Shown: positions 16,992-25,112 of the stretch, in pieces
Layout of the letters: each line of letters opens with the position of its first letter
How positions within the stretch are numbered: the stretch's first letter is position 1
Assembly: GCA_006226595.1 (NCBI GenBank)
Contig: SBGP01000019.1
Location: 1-42,125, forward strand
Direction of reading: 5' to 3'
Source: Deltaproteobacteria bacterium
GTDB lineage: Bacteria > Myxococcota_A > UBA796 > GCA-2862545
DNA: 42,125 bases
Made by a program: the position numbers and the translations under genes
The notes under the pieces: model-generated
The model's database searches: none
Told to the model about the DNA's origin: nothing
The model's input: only the letters and a program-made list of their open reading frames with translations

Positions 16992-17924
16992 ATGCGTCTG
17001 TCTGCCCTGTTGCTTCTCACCCTCACCGCCTGCGAGCACGAGCCCAGCGAGGTCGAGACCGAGCTCGCGCTGGAGCATGCCCACAGCGAGGCCCGCACGC
17101 GCGGTGGCAACACCTGCATCGCGGACACGGCGATGATCATCGGCAGCGACGACCGCACCCCTGGCCTCACCGCCGCCCAGAATGGGGCAGCGCGCCTGCC
17201 CCAGGCAGCCGTCGGCACCCTGGATGGCTGCACCGGGACATTGCTCGACGACCGACACGTTCTCACGGCCGCGCACTGTCTGTGGGACTACCGAAAGGAC
17301 GAAGCGCGGACGGGATTCTCTCGGTCCCGGGCCGTGTTCCGCCAGGCGTACAACACCACCTACTCGCCGGATTGGCCCTACGGGGAACGGGTGGTCACCG
17401 ACTTGTACGTGCCCATCCTGTACACGACGCTCGGGAACGGCGAGCTGAAGCGGAGCTTCGACTGGGCCGTCGTTCGACTCAATCGACCGGTGTCGTTCGA
17501 GGCCAGCCTCCCACTCGAGGCGGTGAGCAACGACCTGCTCGATGGCACGCGGCTGTACAGCCTGGGATACCCGCAGGACCTGGGAAGTCCGGATGTGTGG
17601 ACCGTGAGCGGCGTGCGGAACGGCGGCTGGGAAGCCTGGGGCACCGGCCTCATCAAGCACGACCTCGACACGTACAACGGTCAGAGCGGTTCACCCATCT
17701 ATCGGGTCCGCAACCGGCAGCGGTCGATCGTCGGCGTGATGGTCGGCAGCCCCGTGGACGACTGCGAGAAGGGCCACGTGTGGGCCGCGAAGATCACCGA
17801 CGAGGTGATTGCGCAGATCGACGACATCCTCGCCTTCGACGAGGACGCAGCCCACGACCACTTCGCCATCGGGCGGTGCGAGAGTTCGGACAAGTGCTTC
17901 CAGGAGATGGTGATCAGCTTCTAG
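16992..17924 (+). CDS. V8-like trypsin-fold serine protease, lipoprotein
   Basis: 310 residues, ATG behind GGAGG. Lipoprotein signal with L-T-A-C (Cys14). The S1 catalytic triad is readable: His95 in VLTAAHC, Asp157 in SFDWAVVRL, Ser232 in NGQSGSP. The G-x-S-G-S-P form and the DWAVVRLNRP stretch are those of the glutamyl-endopeptidase (V8/eMpr) branch rather than trypsin. Acidic residues at 16-30 may form a short propeptide or linker. It probably sits on the outer membrane or is secreted and degrades extracellular protein. Its stop abuts the stop of the convergent lipoprotein gene (TAG then CTA). Confidence 0.9.
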   Translation: MRLSALLLLTLTACEHEPSEVETELALEHAHSEARTRGGNTCIADTAMIIGSDDRTPGLTAAQNGAARLPQAAVGTLDGCTGTLLDDRHVLTAAHCLWDYRKDEARTGFSRSRAVFRQAYNTTYSPDWPYGERVVTDLYVPILYTTLGNGELKRSFDWAVVRLNRPVSFEASLPLEAVSNDLLDGTRLYSLGYPQDLGSPDVWTVSGVRNGGWEAWGTGLIKHDLDTYNGQSGSPIYRVRNRQRSIVGVMVGSPVDDCEKGHVWAAKITDEVIAQIDDILAFDEDAAHDHFAIGRCESSDKCFQEMVISF

Positions 17925-19388
17925 CTAGGGCTGAAGCGCCGTCCCCGTGTAGTCGCCACCCGCGTAGATGCCGATCTTGCGCCCGTTCTCGGTGCCCGCC
18001 AGCCCGCAGTTGCCGGCGGTGCCGAACACGTTGTTCGTGAAGTCGGTGTACGCGCAGAAGTTGTCGGCGACGTTGTGCATGCGCATCGGGTAGCTCGCGT
18101 CGAGGCCGCCCTGATCGTAGGTCTCGAGGTCCCACTGCTGCTCGGCCTTGTCCGGGTTGCACGCCTCGAGCACGAGATCCCAGGGCCCGAGCCAGCCTCC
18201 GGACGTTCCAATGCAGGTGCCGGTTCCGGCGAGCTCGAAGCCGCTGTGCCCGCCATGGTCGCGCATCACCCAGCGCTGCTCGGCGGCACCGCTGTCGCAG
18301 GTGGTCGTGCTGCTCACGTCGGCGCCGGAGCCGGCCAGGCAGCGCTCGCCGCTCTTGAAGCGGATGCCGTAGAAGCCCGGATCGTCGTCGCAGGCATCGC
18401 CGATCCCGTCTTCGTCGACGTCCTCCTGGAGCGGGTTGGGCCACTCGGGGCAGTTGTCCTCGTCGTCGGCGACGCCGTCATTGTCGCCATCGGGACCGGT
18501 GAGGATCTGGCCGGGCTCGGGGCAGATCGCTCCGTGACAGCTCCAGTCCGGGAAGTCGTAGAGGATCATCGCGCCACCGGGCGCACAGACCTCGTCGTCG
18601 AGCGGGTCGACGGTGCATCCAGCGAGGAAGCCGCCACCGCCCCGAGCCTTGTTCACGATCTCGATCCGCGACTCGACCTTGCCGGTGAAATCCCCGGAGA
18701 TGTCGACGGTTCCGCCCTCGTTGCCATTGCCAGAGAAGTTCGTGTCCTGGCGAATCACCCCGTCGAGCACGAGGGTGATGTCGAGGTCGACGGTCGCGTT
18801 CTCGTCATCCCAGTTCGGGTCGTTCACGTAGTCGTGGACGGCCACCGTCGCCGTGCCCTCGCAGGCGCTGTACGTGAACTCGCTGATCGCGCGCGTGCCC
18901 GACAGGGAGACGTTCCACGCCACCGAGCCGCTGTCGCAGTTCGCACTCCAGTTGCCGGTACCGCTTGGGTTCTCGCAGTTGTTCATGCGGCACTGGATGT
19001 CGTCCTTGATCGGGACGAAGGCCTTCACGAGCTCGTCGTTCGCCCACAGCGGAACGACCACGTCCTCGCAGCCGGGCGACTCGACCTGATAGTTCGCGCT
19101 GTCGGTCTCGGTGCCCTCGTTCCACGCGATCTGGACGAGGTTGAAGCCACAGGCGAGCGGCACGCGGCGGTCCTCGGCGAGCGGCGAGCAGTTCGACCAG
19201 TCGGGCTCCGAGCCGTCGGTCGTCACGCAGATCTGCCCCACGTCATCGAGGTTGATCACGCTCACCGCCGGGTCTGCGTCCGTGATCACGGTTCCCGTGC
19301 CCGGGTCGAAGTGGTCTTCGGGAAGCTCGAGTCTTTCCCCGCCACAGGCGACGAGAGCGAGGCACAGCAGGAGGCGAGACGGCCACAT
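17925..19388 (-). CDS. Lipoprotein with TSP3 repeats and ricin-type lectin domain
   Basis: 487 residues, start behind GGAG. Lipobox L-V-A-C at Cys15. Residues 50-75 (CVTTDGSEPDWSNC) match the chitobiase-type beta domain often found in extracellular glycosidases. A Cys-rich beta domain covers 100-290. Residues 300-338 (DGDNDGVADDEDNCP, then DVDEDGIGDACDDDPG) are calcium-binding thrombospondin type 3 repeats. Residues 345-480 form a ricin-type beta-trefoil with two Q-x-W signatures (EQRWVM, EQQWDL), so carbohydrate binding is likely. This is a surface-exposed adhesin- or carbohydrate-binding protein of the sort common in Myxococcota. Confidence 0.85.
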   Translation of the reverse strand: MWPSRLLLCLALVACGGERLELPEDHFDPGTGTVITDADPAVSVINLDDVGQICVTTDGSEPDWSNCSPLAEDRRVPLACGFNLVQIAWNEGTETDSANYQVESPGCEDVVVPLWANDELVKAFVPIKDDIQCRMNNCENPSGTGNWSANCDSGSVAWNVSLSGTRAISEFTYSACEGTATVAVHDYVNDPNWDDENATVDLDITLVLDGVIRQDTNFSGNGNEGGTVDISGDFTGKVESRIEIVNKARGGGGFLAGCTVDPLDDEVCAPGGAMILYDFPDWSCHGAICPEPGQILTGPDGDNDGVADDEDNCPEWPNPLQEDVDEDGIGDACDDDPGFYGIRFKSGERCLAGSGADVSSTTTCDSGAAEQRWVMRDHGGHSGFELAGTGTCIGTSGGWLGPWDLVLEACNPDKAEQQWDLETYDQGGLDASYPMRMHNVADNFCAYTDFTNNVFGTAGNCGLAGTENGRKIGIYAGGDYTGTALQP

Positions 19389-19544
19389 CGGGGGCTCCAG
19401 GACCGGCTCAGCTTGCCGGATCGCCGAGGCCGAGCGCAAGCCATTGCCCGCGGAGCTTGCCGAATGCGCTGAACTCACTTACTTGGGGCCGTCTTTTCCC
19501 TTCCCTTGGCGACGCCGATCCCGCGCGCGCCCACCGGAGTCCAC

Positions 19545-19844
19545 ATGTACCGCTGCGCCAAGTGCGACCGCGTCACCACCGCCCGCTCCTCCGCCCACTC
19601 GGTCGTCTCCGAGATCCGGATCATGGAGTACCCCCACCGCTCCAACGCGATCCCCGTCGCCGGCGGCAAGCGCCGCAAGCGCGCCAAGCGCGATGATCGC
19701 GGCGGCCGTGGCTGGGAGATCAAGAAGGAGGTCCTCGTCTGCACGGACTGCCTCCCCCAGGCCAAGGCCGACTTCGAGGCCATGGTGGCCTCGGTCCCGA
19801 CCTCGCTTCCCGTGATCACCGAGGCGGTCGCCGAGGAGGCCTAG
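19545..19844 (+). CDS. Small zinc-ribbon protein
   Basis: 99 residues, ATG at 19545 with GGAG nine bases upstream. CAKC (residues 4-7) and CTDC near residue 67 form a Cys4 zinc-ribbon pair with a basic insert (GGKRRKRAKRDDRGGRG) between them, suggesting nucleic-acid or ribosome contact. It is reminiscent of small ribosomal or transcription zinc-ribbons, but no family is assigned. The C-terminus is helical. A strong hairpin follows 42 bp downstream. Confidence 0.7.
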   Translation: MYRCAKCDRVTTARSSAHSVVSEIRIMEYPHRSNAIPVAGGKRRKRAKRDDRGGRGWEIKKEVLVCTDCLPQAKADFEAMVASVPTSLPVITEAVAEEA

Positions 19845-19885
19845 CCTCTTCGCCCCACTCGCCCGAGGCCCTGCCTCGCGAGGAT

Positions 19886-19917
19886 CCAGGACTCGGCGCC
19901 AAGCGCCGGGTCCTTGG
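19886..19917 (+). terminator. Strong hairpin between zinc-ribbon and kinase genes
   Basis: Arms GGACTCGGCGC (19889-19899) and GCGCCGGGTCC (19903-19913) pair over 11 bp with one U-G wobble and a 3-base loop, and flanking bases extend it. There is no T-run, so it may be a Rho-assisted terminator or an attenuator for the kinase gene. Confidence 0.45.
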
Positions 19918-19943
19918 TCGTTCTGGGGGTCTGTGCGGAGTGG

Positions 19944-19960
19944 CGAGTCTGATAGACTCG
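19944..19960. promoter_or_regulatory. Inverted repeat before the kinase start
   Basis: Perfect arms CGAGTCT and AGACTCG around GAT, 17 bp before the preferred TTG start. It is a candidate operator. It would fall inside the gene if translation began at GTG 19933. Confidence 0.4.
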
Positions 19961-19977
19961 CGCGGAACGAGGACTTC

Positions 19978-22326
19978 TTGCAGGACTCCCTCCCCCGCAC
20001 CCTTGCAAACGGCCGCTACGACCTGATCGACCTGCTGGGGCGGGGCGGTGCTGCGTCCGTGTACCGCGCACGCGATCGCCTGCTCGATGTCGAGCGTGCG
20101 ATCAAGGTGCTCGGCGACGGCTTGCGCGAGCACTATCTCGAGCGCTTCCTCACCGAAGCGCGGGCGATGGCGCTGCTTCAGCACCCGAACATCGTCACGA
20201 TCTACGACATCGGCACGACCAAGAACGACGACTACATCGTGATGGAGCTGTGCCGTGGGGGCAGCCTCTCCTCGCGGGTGAAGGCCGATGGCCCTCTGCC
20301 GGTGCCCGAGGCCGTTCGCGTCGCGGTCCAGACGCTGTCCGCGCTGTCCGTCCTCCACCAGGAAGGCATCGTCCACCGCGACGTGAAGCCGTCGAACATC
20401 CTGCTCACCGAGACGGGCCAGGCGAAGCTCTCGGACTTCGGCATCGCGCTGCTCCAGTCCCAGGCGACCTACCGAACCGAGCCGGGCACCGCGATGGGCA
20501 CGCGCTCGTTCATGCCCCCCGAGCAGCGGCTTGATGCCCACTCGGTGGGACCACAGGCCGACCTGTACTCGGTGGCGACCTCCCTGTACGCGGTGATCAC
20601 CGGCGAGTCGCCCATCGACCTCGCGTACGCGCGTCCGCACTCCGACCGGTGGCTGCGCCTGCCGCCCGAGCTGCGCGAGCCTCTCCAGCACGCCTGTTCG
20701 CTCACGCCAGCCGAGCGTCCCTCGACCTCGCGCGCGATGGCCAACGAGCTGATGGAGGCCATCGGCATGCGCGAAGGCGAGCGTGCCTCGCTGCTGCAGC
20801 ACTTCCATGGTGCACCGCCGCTGACGCCCCTGCCGAGCGCGCCGTCCACGCCGGAGATCGAGTCCGAACCCAGCGGCGTACCTCGCCGGACCTTCCCGGA
20901 CCGACTCCGGCTCCGCGCCGATGCGCTCGATCGTGCCATGGCGGCAGTCAGCCGCGGCGAGCCCGCCACCGACACCGTCCGCCGCGTGGCCCACGCCATC
21001 GCGACCGGTGCCCAACACCACGGCCTGAGCGACCTCGCTGCTCTCGGCAGCGCCGTCGAAGCTGCGAGCGCCGCCGACCTCGGCACGCGCGTGGGTGAAC
21101 TGCTCCAGGGGATCCAGGACCACCTGTCGGACCAGACCGACCACCGCTCGGTCCTCGTCGTCGAGGACGACCCGTCCGTCGCACGCATCCTCTCGGTCGC
21201 CGCGTCCCGCTATAGCGACCGGGTCTCGGTCGCCGACAGCGCGGGCGCCGCGCGAACGGCACTCGCGAAGAGCCACCCCAGCCTCGTCCTGCTCGACCTC
21301 TTCCTCCCCGACGAGGACGGTCGCGAGGTCCTGCTGTGGATGCGCGAGCAGCCGCACCTCCGTGAAGTACCCGTCGTGGTCGTCTCCGGACGCGCCTCCG
21401 AGCAGGTCCGCAGCGAGTGTCTCGCGCTCGGCGCGGACGAACTGCTGCCGAAGCCCGTCGACCTCTCCACGCTCGACGACGTGCTCAAGCGACGCCTCAC
21501 CCACGCCAGTCCCCCGCGAGCCGAAGAAGCGCGCGACCGCTTCCTCGACCAGTTCCGCCGTCTGCGCACGCAGTTCGAGCGCGACCGCACGCCCTACTCC
21601 GTGGCTCTCGTGGTCGTGCGCGAAGAAGAGTCGGTCCCTCCGGGTCTGGCCACCCGCCTGCGTGGCGCGCTTCAGCGCTTGCTCCCCGACGCCGTGACCG
21701 CCGAGTGGGACAGCAACGTGGTCGCCGTACTCCTCGACGAGACGCCCGCGGCGGCCGCCGAGCTCGGACTACGCGCAGTACTCACGGCGATCTCCCGCGA
21801 GCGGGCGGTGCCGAACGTGACCCTTGCCGCTGGCGTCGTCGAGGCCATGGGCGCACGGGCTGAAGACGCGCTGTACCTGGCACGGCGCATGTCGCGCCTC
21901 GCGCGAGCCGCGGGTCCGAACCAGATCGTCGGCACCACCTGCGACGCACCGTCCGCCCAGCGGGCCGTGGTCGTCGATGACGATCCCACGGTCTCGGTCC
22001 TGGTGCGAACCCTGCTCGAGAGCCACGGCGCCGAGGTGACGACCTTCAGCTCGGGCGACGAGCTCCTGCGCGAGGTCGATGACCTCGACGTCTCGCTGAT
22101 CGTGCTCGACGTCCAGATGCCCGGCACCGATGGGCTGACCGCCCTCGAGACCCTGCGCGCGCACAGCCGCCACGCCCACACCCCGGTCGTCATGCTGACC
22201 GGGATCGGCGACGAAGAGACCGTCGAGCAGGCATTCAGCCTCGGCGCGGACGACTACGTGACCAAGCCGTTCCAGCCGCGGGCGCTCGCTGCCCGCCTCT
22301 CACGGCTGATGAAGCGCGTGCACTAG
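19978..22326 (+). CDS. Ser/Thr kinase fused to Hpt-like domain and two receivers
   Basis: 782 residues from TTG 19978, chosen for its GAGG site 5 bases away; GTG 19933 would add 15 residues. Kinase domain 13-265: G loop GRGGAAS, K43, E60, catalytic HRDVKPSN (133-140), DFG (153-155), PPE (180-182). Residues 310-385 are helical with VRRVAHAIATGAQHHGL, resembling an Hpt domain (His339). Receiver 1 covers 391-505 (D440, K492). Residues 538-652 look like a GGDEF fold with the catalytic motif lost. Receiver 2 covers 663-780 (D711, K763). No membrane segment, so cytoplasmic. It would join Ser/Thr phosphorylation with His-Asp phosphorelay. It converges on the FHA regulator gene. Confidence 0.9.
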   Translation: MQDSLPRTLANGRYDLIDLLGRGGAASVYRARDRLLDVERAIKVLGDGLREHYLERFLTEARAMALLQHPNIVTIYDIGTTKNDDYIVMELCRGGSLSSRVKADGPLPVPEAVRVAVQTLSALSVLHQEGIVHRDVKPSNILLTETGQAKLSDFGIALLQSQATYRTEPGTAMGTRSFMPPEQRLDAHSVGPQADLYSVATSLYAVITGESPIDLAYARPHSDRWLRLPPELREPLQHACSLTPAERPSTSRAMANELMEAIGMREGERASLLQHFHGAPPLTPLPSAPSTPEIESEPSGVPRRTFPDRLRLRADALDRAMAAVSRGEPATDTVRRVAHAIATGAQHHGLSDLAALGSAVEAASAADLGTRVGELLQGIQDHLSDQTDHRSVLVVEDDPSVARILSVAASRYSDRVSVADSAGAARTALAKSHPSLVLLDLFLPDEDGREVLLWMREQPHLREVPVVVVSGRASEQVRSECLALGADELLPKPVDLSTLDDVLKRRLTHASPPRAEEARDRFLDQFRRLRTQFERDRTPYSVALVVVREEESVPPGLATRLRGALQRLLPDAVTAEWDSNVVAVLLDETPAAAAELGLRAVLTAISRERAVPNVTLAAGVVEAMGARAEDALYLARRMSRLARAAGPNQIVGTTCDAPSAQRAVVVDDDPTVSVLVRTLLESHGAEVTTFSSGDELLREVDDLDVSLIVLDVQMPGTDGLTALETLRAHSRHAHTPVVMLTGIGDEETVEQAFSLGADDYVTKPFQPRALAARLSRLMKRVH

Positions 22327-22365
22327 CCTGCAGCCCGGCTCGTGGGGATGCCGTGCTCATCGTGC

Positions 22366-22408
22366 GTCACGCTGGGTGACCAGGCTCTCGAGGAAGCCCG
22401 CCTCCGAG
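22366..22408. terminator. Weak hairpins between convergent kinase and FHA genes
   Basis: GTCAC-GCTGG-GTGAC (22366-22380) and an imperfect CTCGAGG / CCTCCGAG stem (22387-22408) lie in the 86-bp convergent gap. Either could end transcription from one side. Neither has a T-run. Confidence 0.25.
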
Positions 22409-22412
22409 GGGA

Positions 22413-23378
22413 CTAGTCGATCTCGGCTTCGCGAAGTCGCAGACGGGTGAACCGTCGCCGCTTCTCGAGAAACCACGGATCGAAGCCGACCTTCTTCAGC
22501 TCGTTGCGCAGCCGGTAGACGAGCACGTGCAGCTTGTTGTCGTCCTGAGCGGAGCGCCCCCACACGCCGGTGAGTAGCTCTTCGTTGGAGCACCAGCCGC
22601 GAGATGTCTCGTCGTGTCCGACGTCCAGCGACCACTGCCGGGCCAGCAGGTACAGCAGCACCGCGCGGTTCTCCGCCTCGACCTTGTACGTGATGTCGCG
22701 CGTCACATCGAAGACCGTGGCCTCGGGACCAGTGGGTCCATCGAGCGTGGCCTGGATCTTGTAGGGGTACCGACCACTTGCGGCCTGGCGCGTGGGGACG
22801 GCCGTGGTCTCGAACAGCGAGCCGCGACGCATCACCTTGTAGTTGTTGCCTCCGACGGTGAACACCTGATCCAGCTCGATCGGACGGTCCTCGGTGCCCT
22901 CGCCGAGCCAGATTTCCTGCTCGCCGACCACGAGCAGCGTCGCCACCCGGTCATCCGCGCCCGCTACGGGCACCTCGCACTCCGGCGACCCGCCAAAGTG
23001 CAGGCGGTCGTCGCGCAGCGGGAAGCACACGCCAGTCCCCTCCTCCTGCACGACGAGCTCGGTCATGCCCTGGGTCGGGTCGACGGTCGCGGCGATGCGC
23101 AGGCGGGTGTCCGGACCGATGCCGACCACATCGCCCTCGGCGAGCTCAGCCGTGCCCTGGATGCGCTTGCCGTTCTGAAACGTGCCATTGCGGCTGCCCA
23201 GGTCGCGGATGTGGGCCCGCTCGCCCTCGACCCACATCAGCGCATGGAACTGCGAGACCATCGTGTCGTTGATGACGAGGTCGTTGACCGGCGCGCGCCC
23301 GACCTGGCATGGCCGCTCGGCGAGGCGGTGGAGGTAGACGACGTCATCAGACGAAGAAAGGACCTGCAGATCGAACAC
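22413..23378 (-). CDS. FHA-domain transcriptional regulator with C-terminal winged helix
   Basis: 321 residues. The N-terminal FHA domain (about 1-95) has the phosphothreonine-binding residues in order: GR (27-28), S42, H45 in VSQFHA, and N64-G65 in LGSRNGTFQNGKRI. Residues 105-205 look like a second, degenerate FHA-like fold. Residues 225-318 resemble an OmpR-type winged helix: SNEELLTGVWG, then KLHVLVYRLRNELKKVG and a basic wing RRRFTRLRL. It probably binds DNA under control of Thr-phosphorylated partners. It is divergent from one Ser/Thr kinase gene and convergent with another, so they are its likely kinases. Mycobacterial EmbR/PknH is the nearest known logic, though EmbR has the domains in the other order. 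Confidence 0.85.
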   Translation of the reverse strand: MFDLQVLSSSDDVVYLHRLAERPCQVGRAPVNDLVINDTMVSQFHALMWVEGERAHIRDLGSRNGTFQNGKRIQGTAELAEGDVVGIGPDTRLRIAATVDPTQGMTELVVQEEGTGVCFPLRDDRLHFGGSPECEVPVAGADDRVATLLVVGEQEIWLGEGTEDRPIELDQVFTVGGNNYKVMRRGSLFETTAVPTRQAASGRYPYKIQATLDGPTGPEATVFDVTRDITYKVEAENRAVLLYLLARQWSLDVGHDETSRGWCSNEELLTGVWGRSAQDDNKLHVLVYRLRNELKKVGFDPWFLEKRRRFTRLRLREAEID

Positions 23379-23424
23379 ATAGCCTCCGTGGGGAGCACCG
23401 CGACGATAGATTAGGCGGGCTGTG
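23379..23424. promoter_or_regulatory. Compact divergent promoter, FHA regulator / Ser/Thr kinase
   Basis: Only 46 bp separates the two divergent starts, so their promoters must overlap. GATAGATTAGG (23405-23415) is the only A/T-rich patch. Self-control by the FHA/winged-helix protein is a natural guess. Confidence 0.45.
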
Positions 23425-25011
23425 ATGTCATCCTCCCCCCATCCGCTCCCGAACGCCGGCAGTACCCTCGCCCAGGGCCGCTATCTCCTGACCGCGGTCA
23501 TCGGAGAAGGCGCGAGCGCCGCCGTGTACGAGGCCACCGACACCGCGCTCGACCTCCAGCGAGCGGTGAAGGTGCTCCGCCCTGGGCCCTCGCGAACCGA
23601 CGACCAGCGACGCCGCCTGCGCGCCGAGGCCCGCACACTCTCCGAGCTGGGACACCCCAACATCCTGCGGATGTACGACTTTGGCGCCGAGGGCTCCTAC
23701 GACTACGTCGTGATGCAGCTTGCTTCCGGCGGCTCGCTCTCCGACAAGCTGCATCGGGACGGCCCCCTGCCGCCCGCCGAGGCCGTGGGCTACACGCTCC
23801 AGATCCTCGCCGGACTCGCCCACGCGCACGAACGCGGCATCATCCATCGCGATATCAAGCCACAAAACATTCTTCTCGACCAGGATGGCATCGCACTCGT
23901 CGCCGACTTCGGCATCGCGCTGGTCTCCGCGGATGACGCACGTGCCACACGCACCGGCGTCGCCATGGGCACGCTCGCGTTCATGGCCCCGGAACAACGG
24001 CTCGACGCGCGCTCGGTCGGTCCCCGAGCAGACATCTACGCGGTGGCGGCGACGCTGTACAACCTGCTCACCGACGATACGCCGGTGGACCTGTTCGCGG
24101 CCCCCCCGCACTCCACCCGCTGGCGAGGTCTCGAGCCACGTCTGGTCGGCATCATCCAGCAGGCCGTCGGCTACGACCCAAGCGAGCGCTACGAGTCGGC
24201 CGGGGCCATGGCGGCCGATCTGATCTCGGTGATGGAGGCGCTCGAAGGCCGCGCAGAGCTTCCACGGACCTTTGCCGAGGCCAGTGAGCGCGCCGCGACC
24301 TACCTGACCGAGAACACCGGAGTTACGCTGGCTCCCCCCGGCGCTCCAAAGAACCCGGTGGTCTCCGAGGCCGCGACCTTGCCTCGCCCGGAGCCGGAGC
24401 CTCTCGCAGCGACCGAGCCCCTCCCCCCCGCCACGCAGTCGTCGCGGGCGTGGTGGGCGGTTCCGGCGGTGCTGCTGCTCCTCGCGCTCGGGCTGTGGTT
24501 CGCGTCGAACCGCGACGAGGCGCCGGCGGGAGCAGCCCAGGTCCCGGAACCCGTGGTCACGGCACCACCCGAACCCGTGGCCGCGCCCGTGCCCGACCCA
24601 GCCCCCGAGCCCGCCGACATCGTGGAGCCCGACGTTCCCGAGCCGGGGCCCACCGCCGCCCCGAAGCCCAAGAAGCCGAAGCCGAAGCCGAAGCCGACGT
24701 CGACCAGGCACCTGCCACTCCCGTTCGGAAACTGGCTCGCGAGTGCCCGGGGGCGAACCCTCACCGTGCTCATCGACGGCACCCCCGAGGCCCTCACCGG
24801 CGAGCTCGTCTCCGAGTTCAAGGGCAGCGAGGTCCGCACGCGCTTCACGGGGAGCTACCACGCCGACAGCGGCGTGCTCGAGTGGCACGACGAGGACGTC
24901 GACGACGCCATGGACGTGTTCCTGACCCGCAATGGGGACGGTTTCTCGGGGGAGTACACCTACCGCAACCGCGCCGACAAGGGCTTGTTCGAACTCATCG
25001 AGCGTCGTTGA
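23425..25011 (+). CDS. Membrane Ser/Thr protein kinase
   Basis: 528 residues from ATG 23425 (GTG 23422 is also possible). Kinase domain 20-275: G loop GEGASAA, K49, HRDIKPQN (141-148), DFG (161-163), MAPE (187-190). A low-complexity juxtamembrane region is followed by one membrane helix at about 342-361. The periplasmic part begins with Pro/Glu-rich sequence and a KPKKPKPKPKP stretch, which could span or bind peptidoglycan. It ends in a beta domain of about 90 residues with no PASTA repeats and no family I recognise. The kinase domain is close to the one at 19978, so the two are paralogues. It is a likely envelope sensor, with the divergent FHA regulator as candidate substrate. Confidence 0.93.
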   Translation: MSSSPHPLPNAGSTLAQGRYLLTAVIGEGASAAVYEATDTALDLQRAVKVLRPGPSRTDDQRRRLRAEARTLSELGHPNILRMYDFGAEGSYDYVVMQLASGGSLSDKLHRDGPLPPAEAVGYTLQILAGLAHAHERGIIHRDIKPQNILLDQDGIALVADFGIALVSADDARATRTGVAMGTLAFMAPEQRLDARSVGPRADIYAVAATLYNLLTDDTPVDLFAAPPHSTRWRGLEPRLVGIIQQAVGYDPSERYESAGAMAADLISVMEALEGRAELPRTFAEASERAATYLTENTGVTLAPPGAPKNPVVSEAATLPRPEPEPLAATEPLPPATQSSRAWWAVPAVLLLLALGLWFASNRDEAPAGAAQVPEPVVTAPPEPVAAPVPDPAPEPADIVEPDVPEPGPTAAPKPKKPKPKPKPTSTRHLPLPFGNWLASARGRTLTVLIDGTPEALTGELVSEFKGSEVRTRFTGSYHADSGVLEWHDEDVDDAMDVFLTRNGDGFSGEYTYRNRADKGLFELIERR

Positions 25012-25112
25012 CGCGAGACCACACGCCTGCGGATGGCCCCGGGCCAGCGGTTCACGCCGAGGACACGCGGCGCTGGTTGCGGAAGGCGCCAGGCCCGACG
25101 TAGGGTTCGCGA

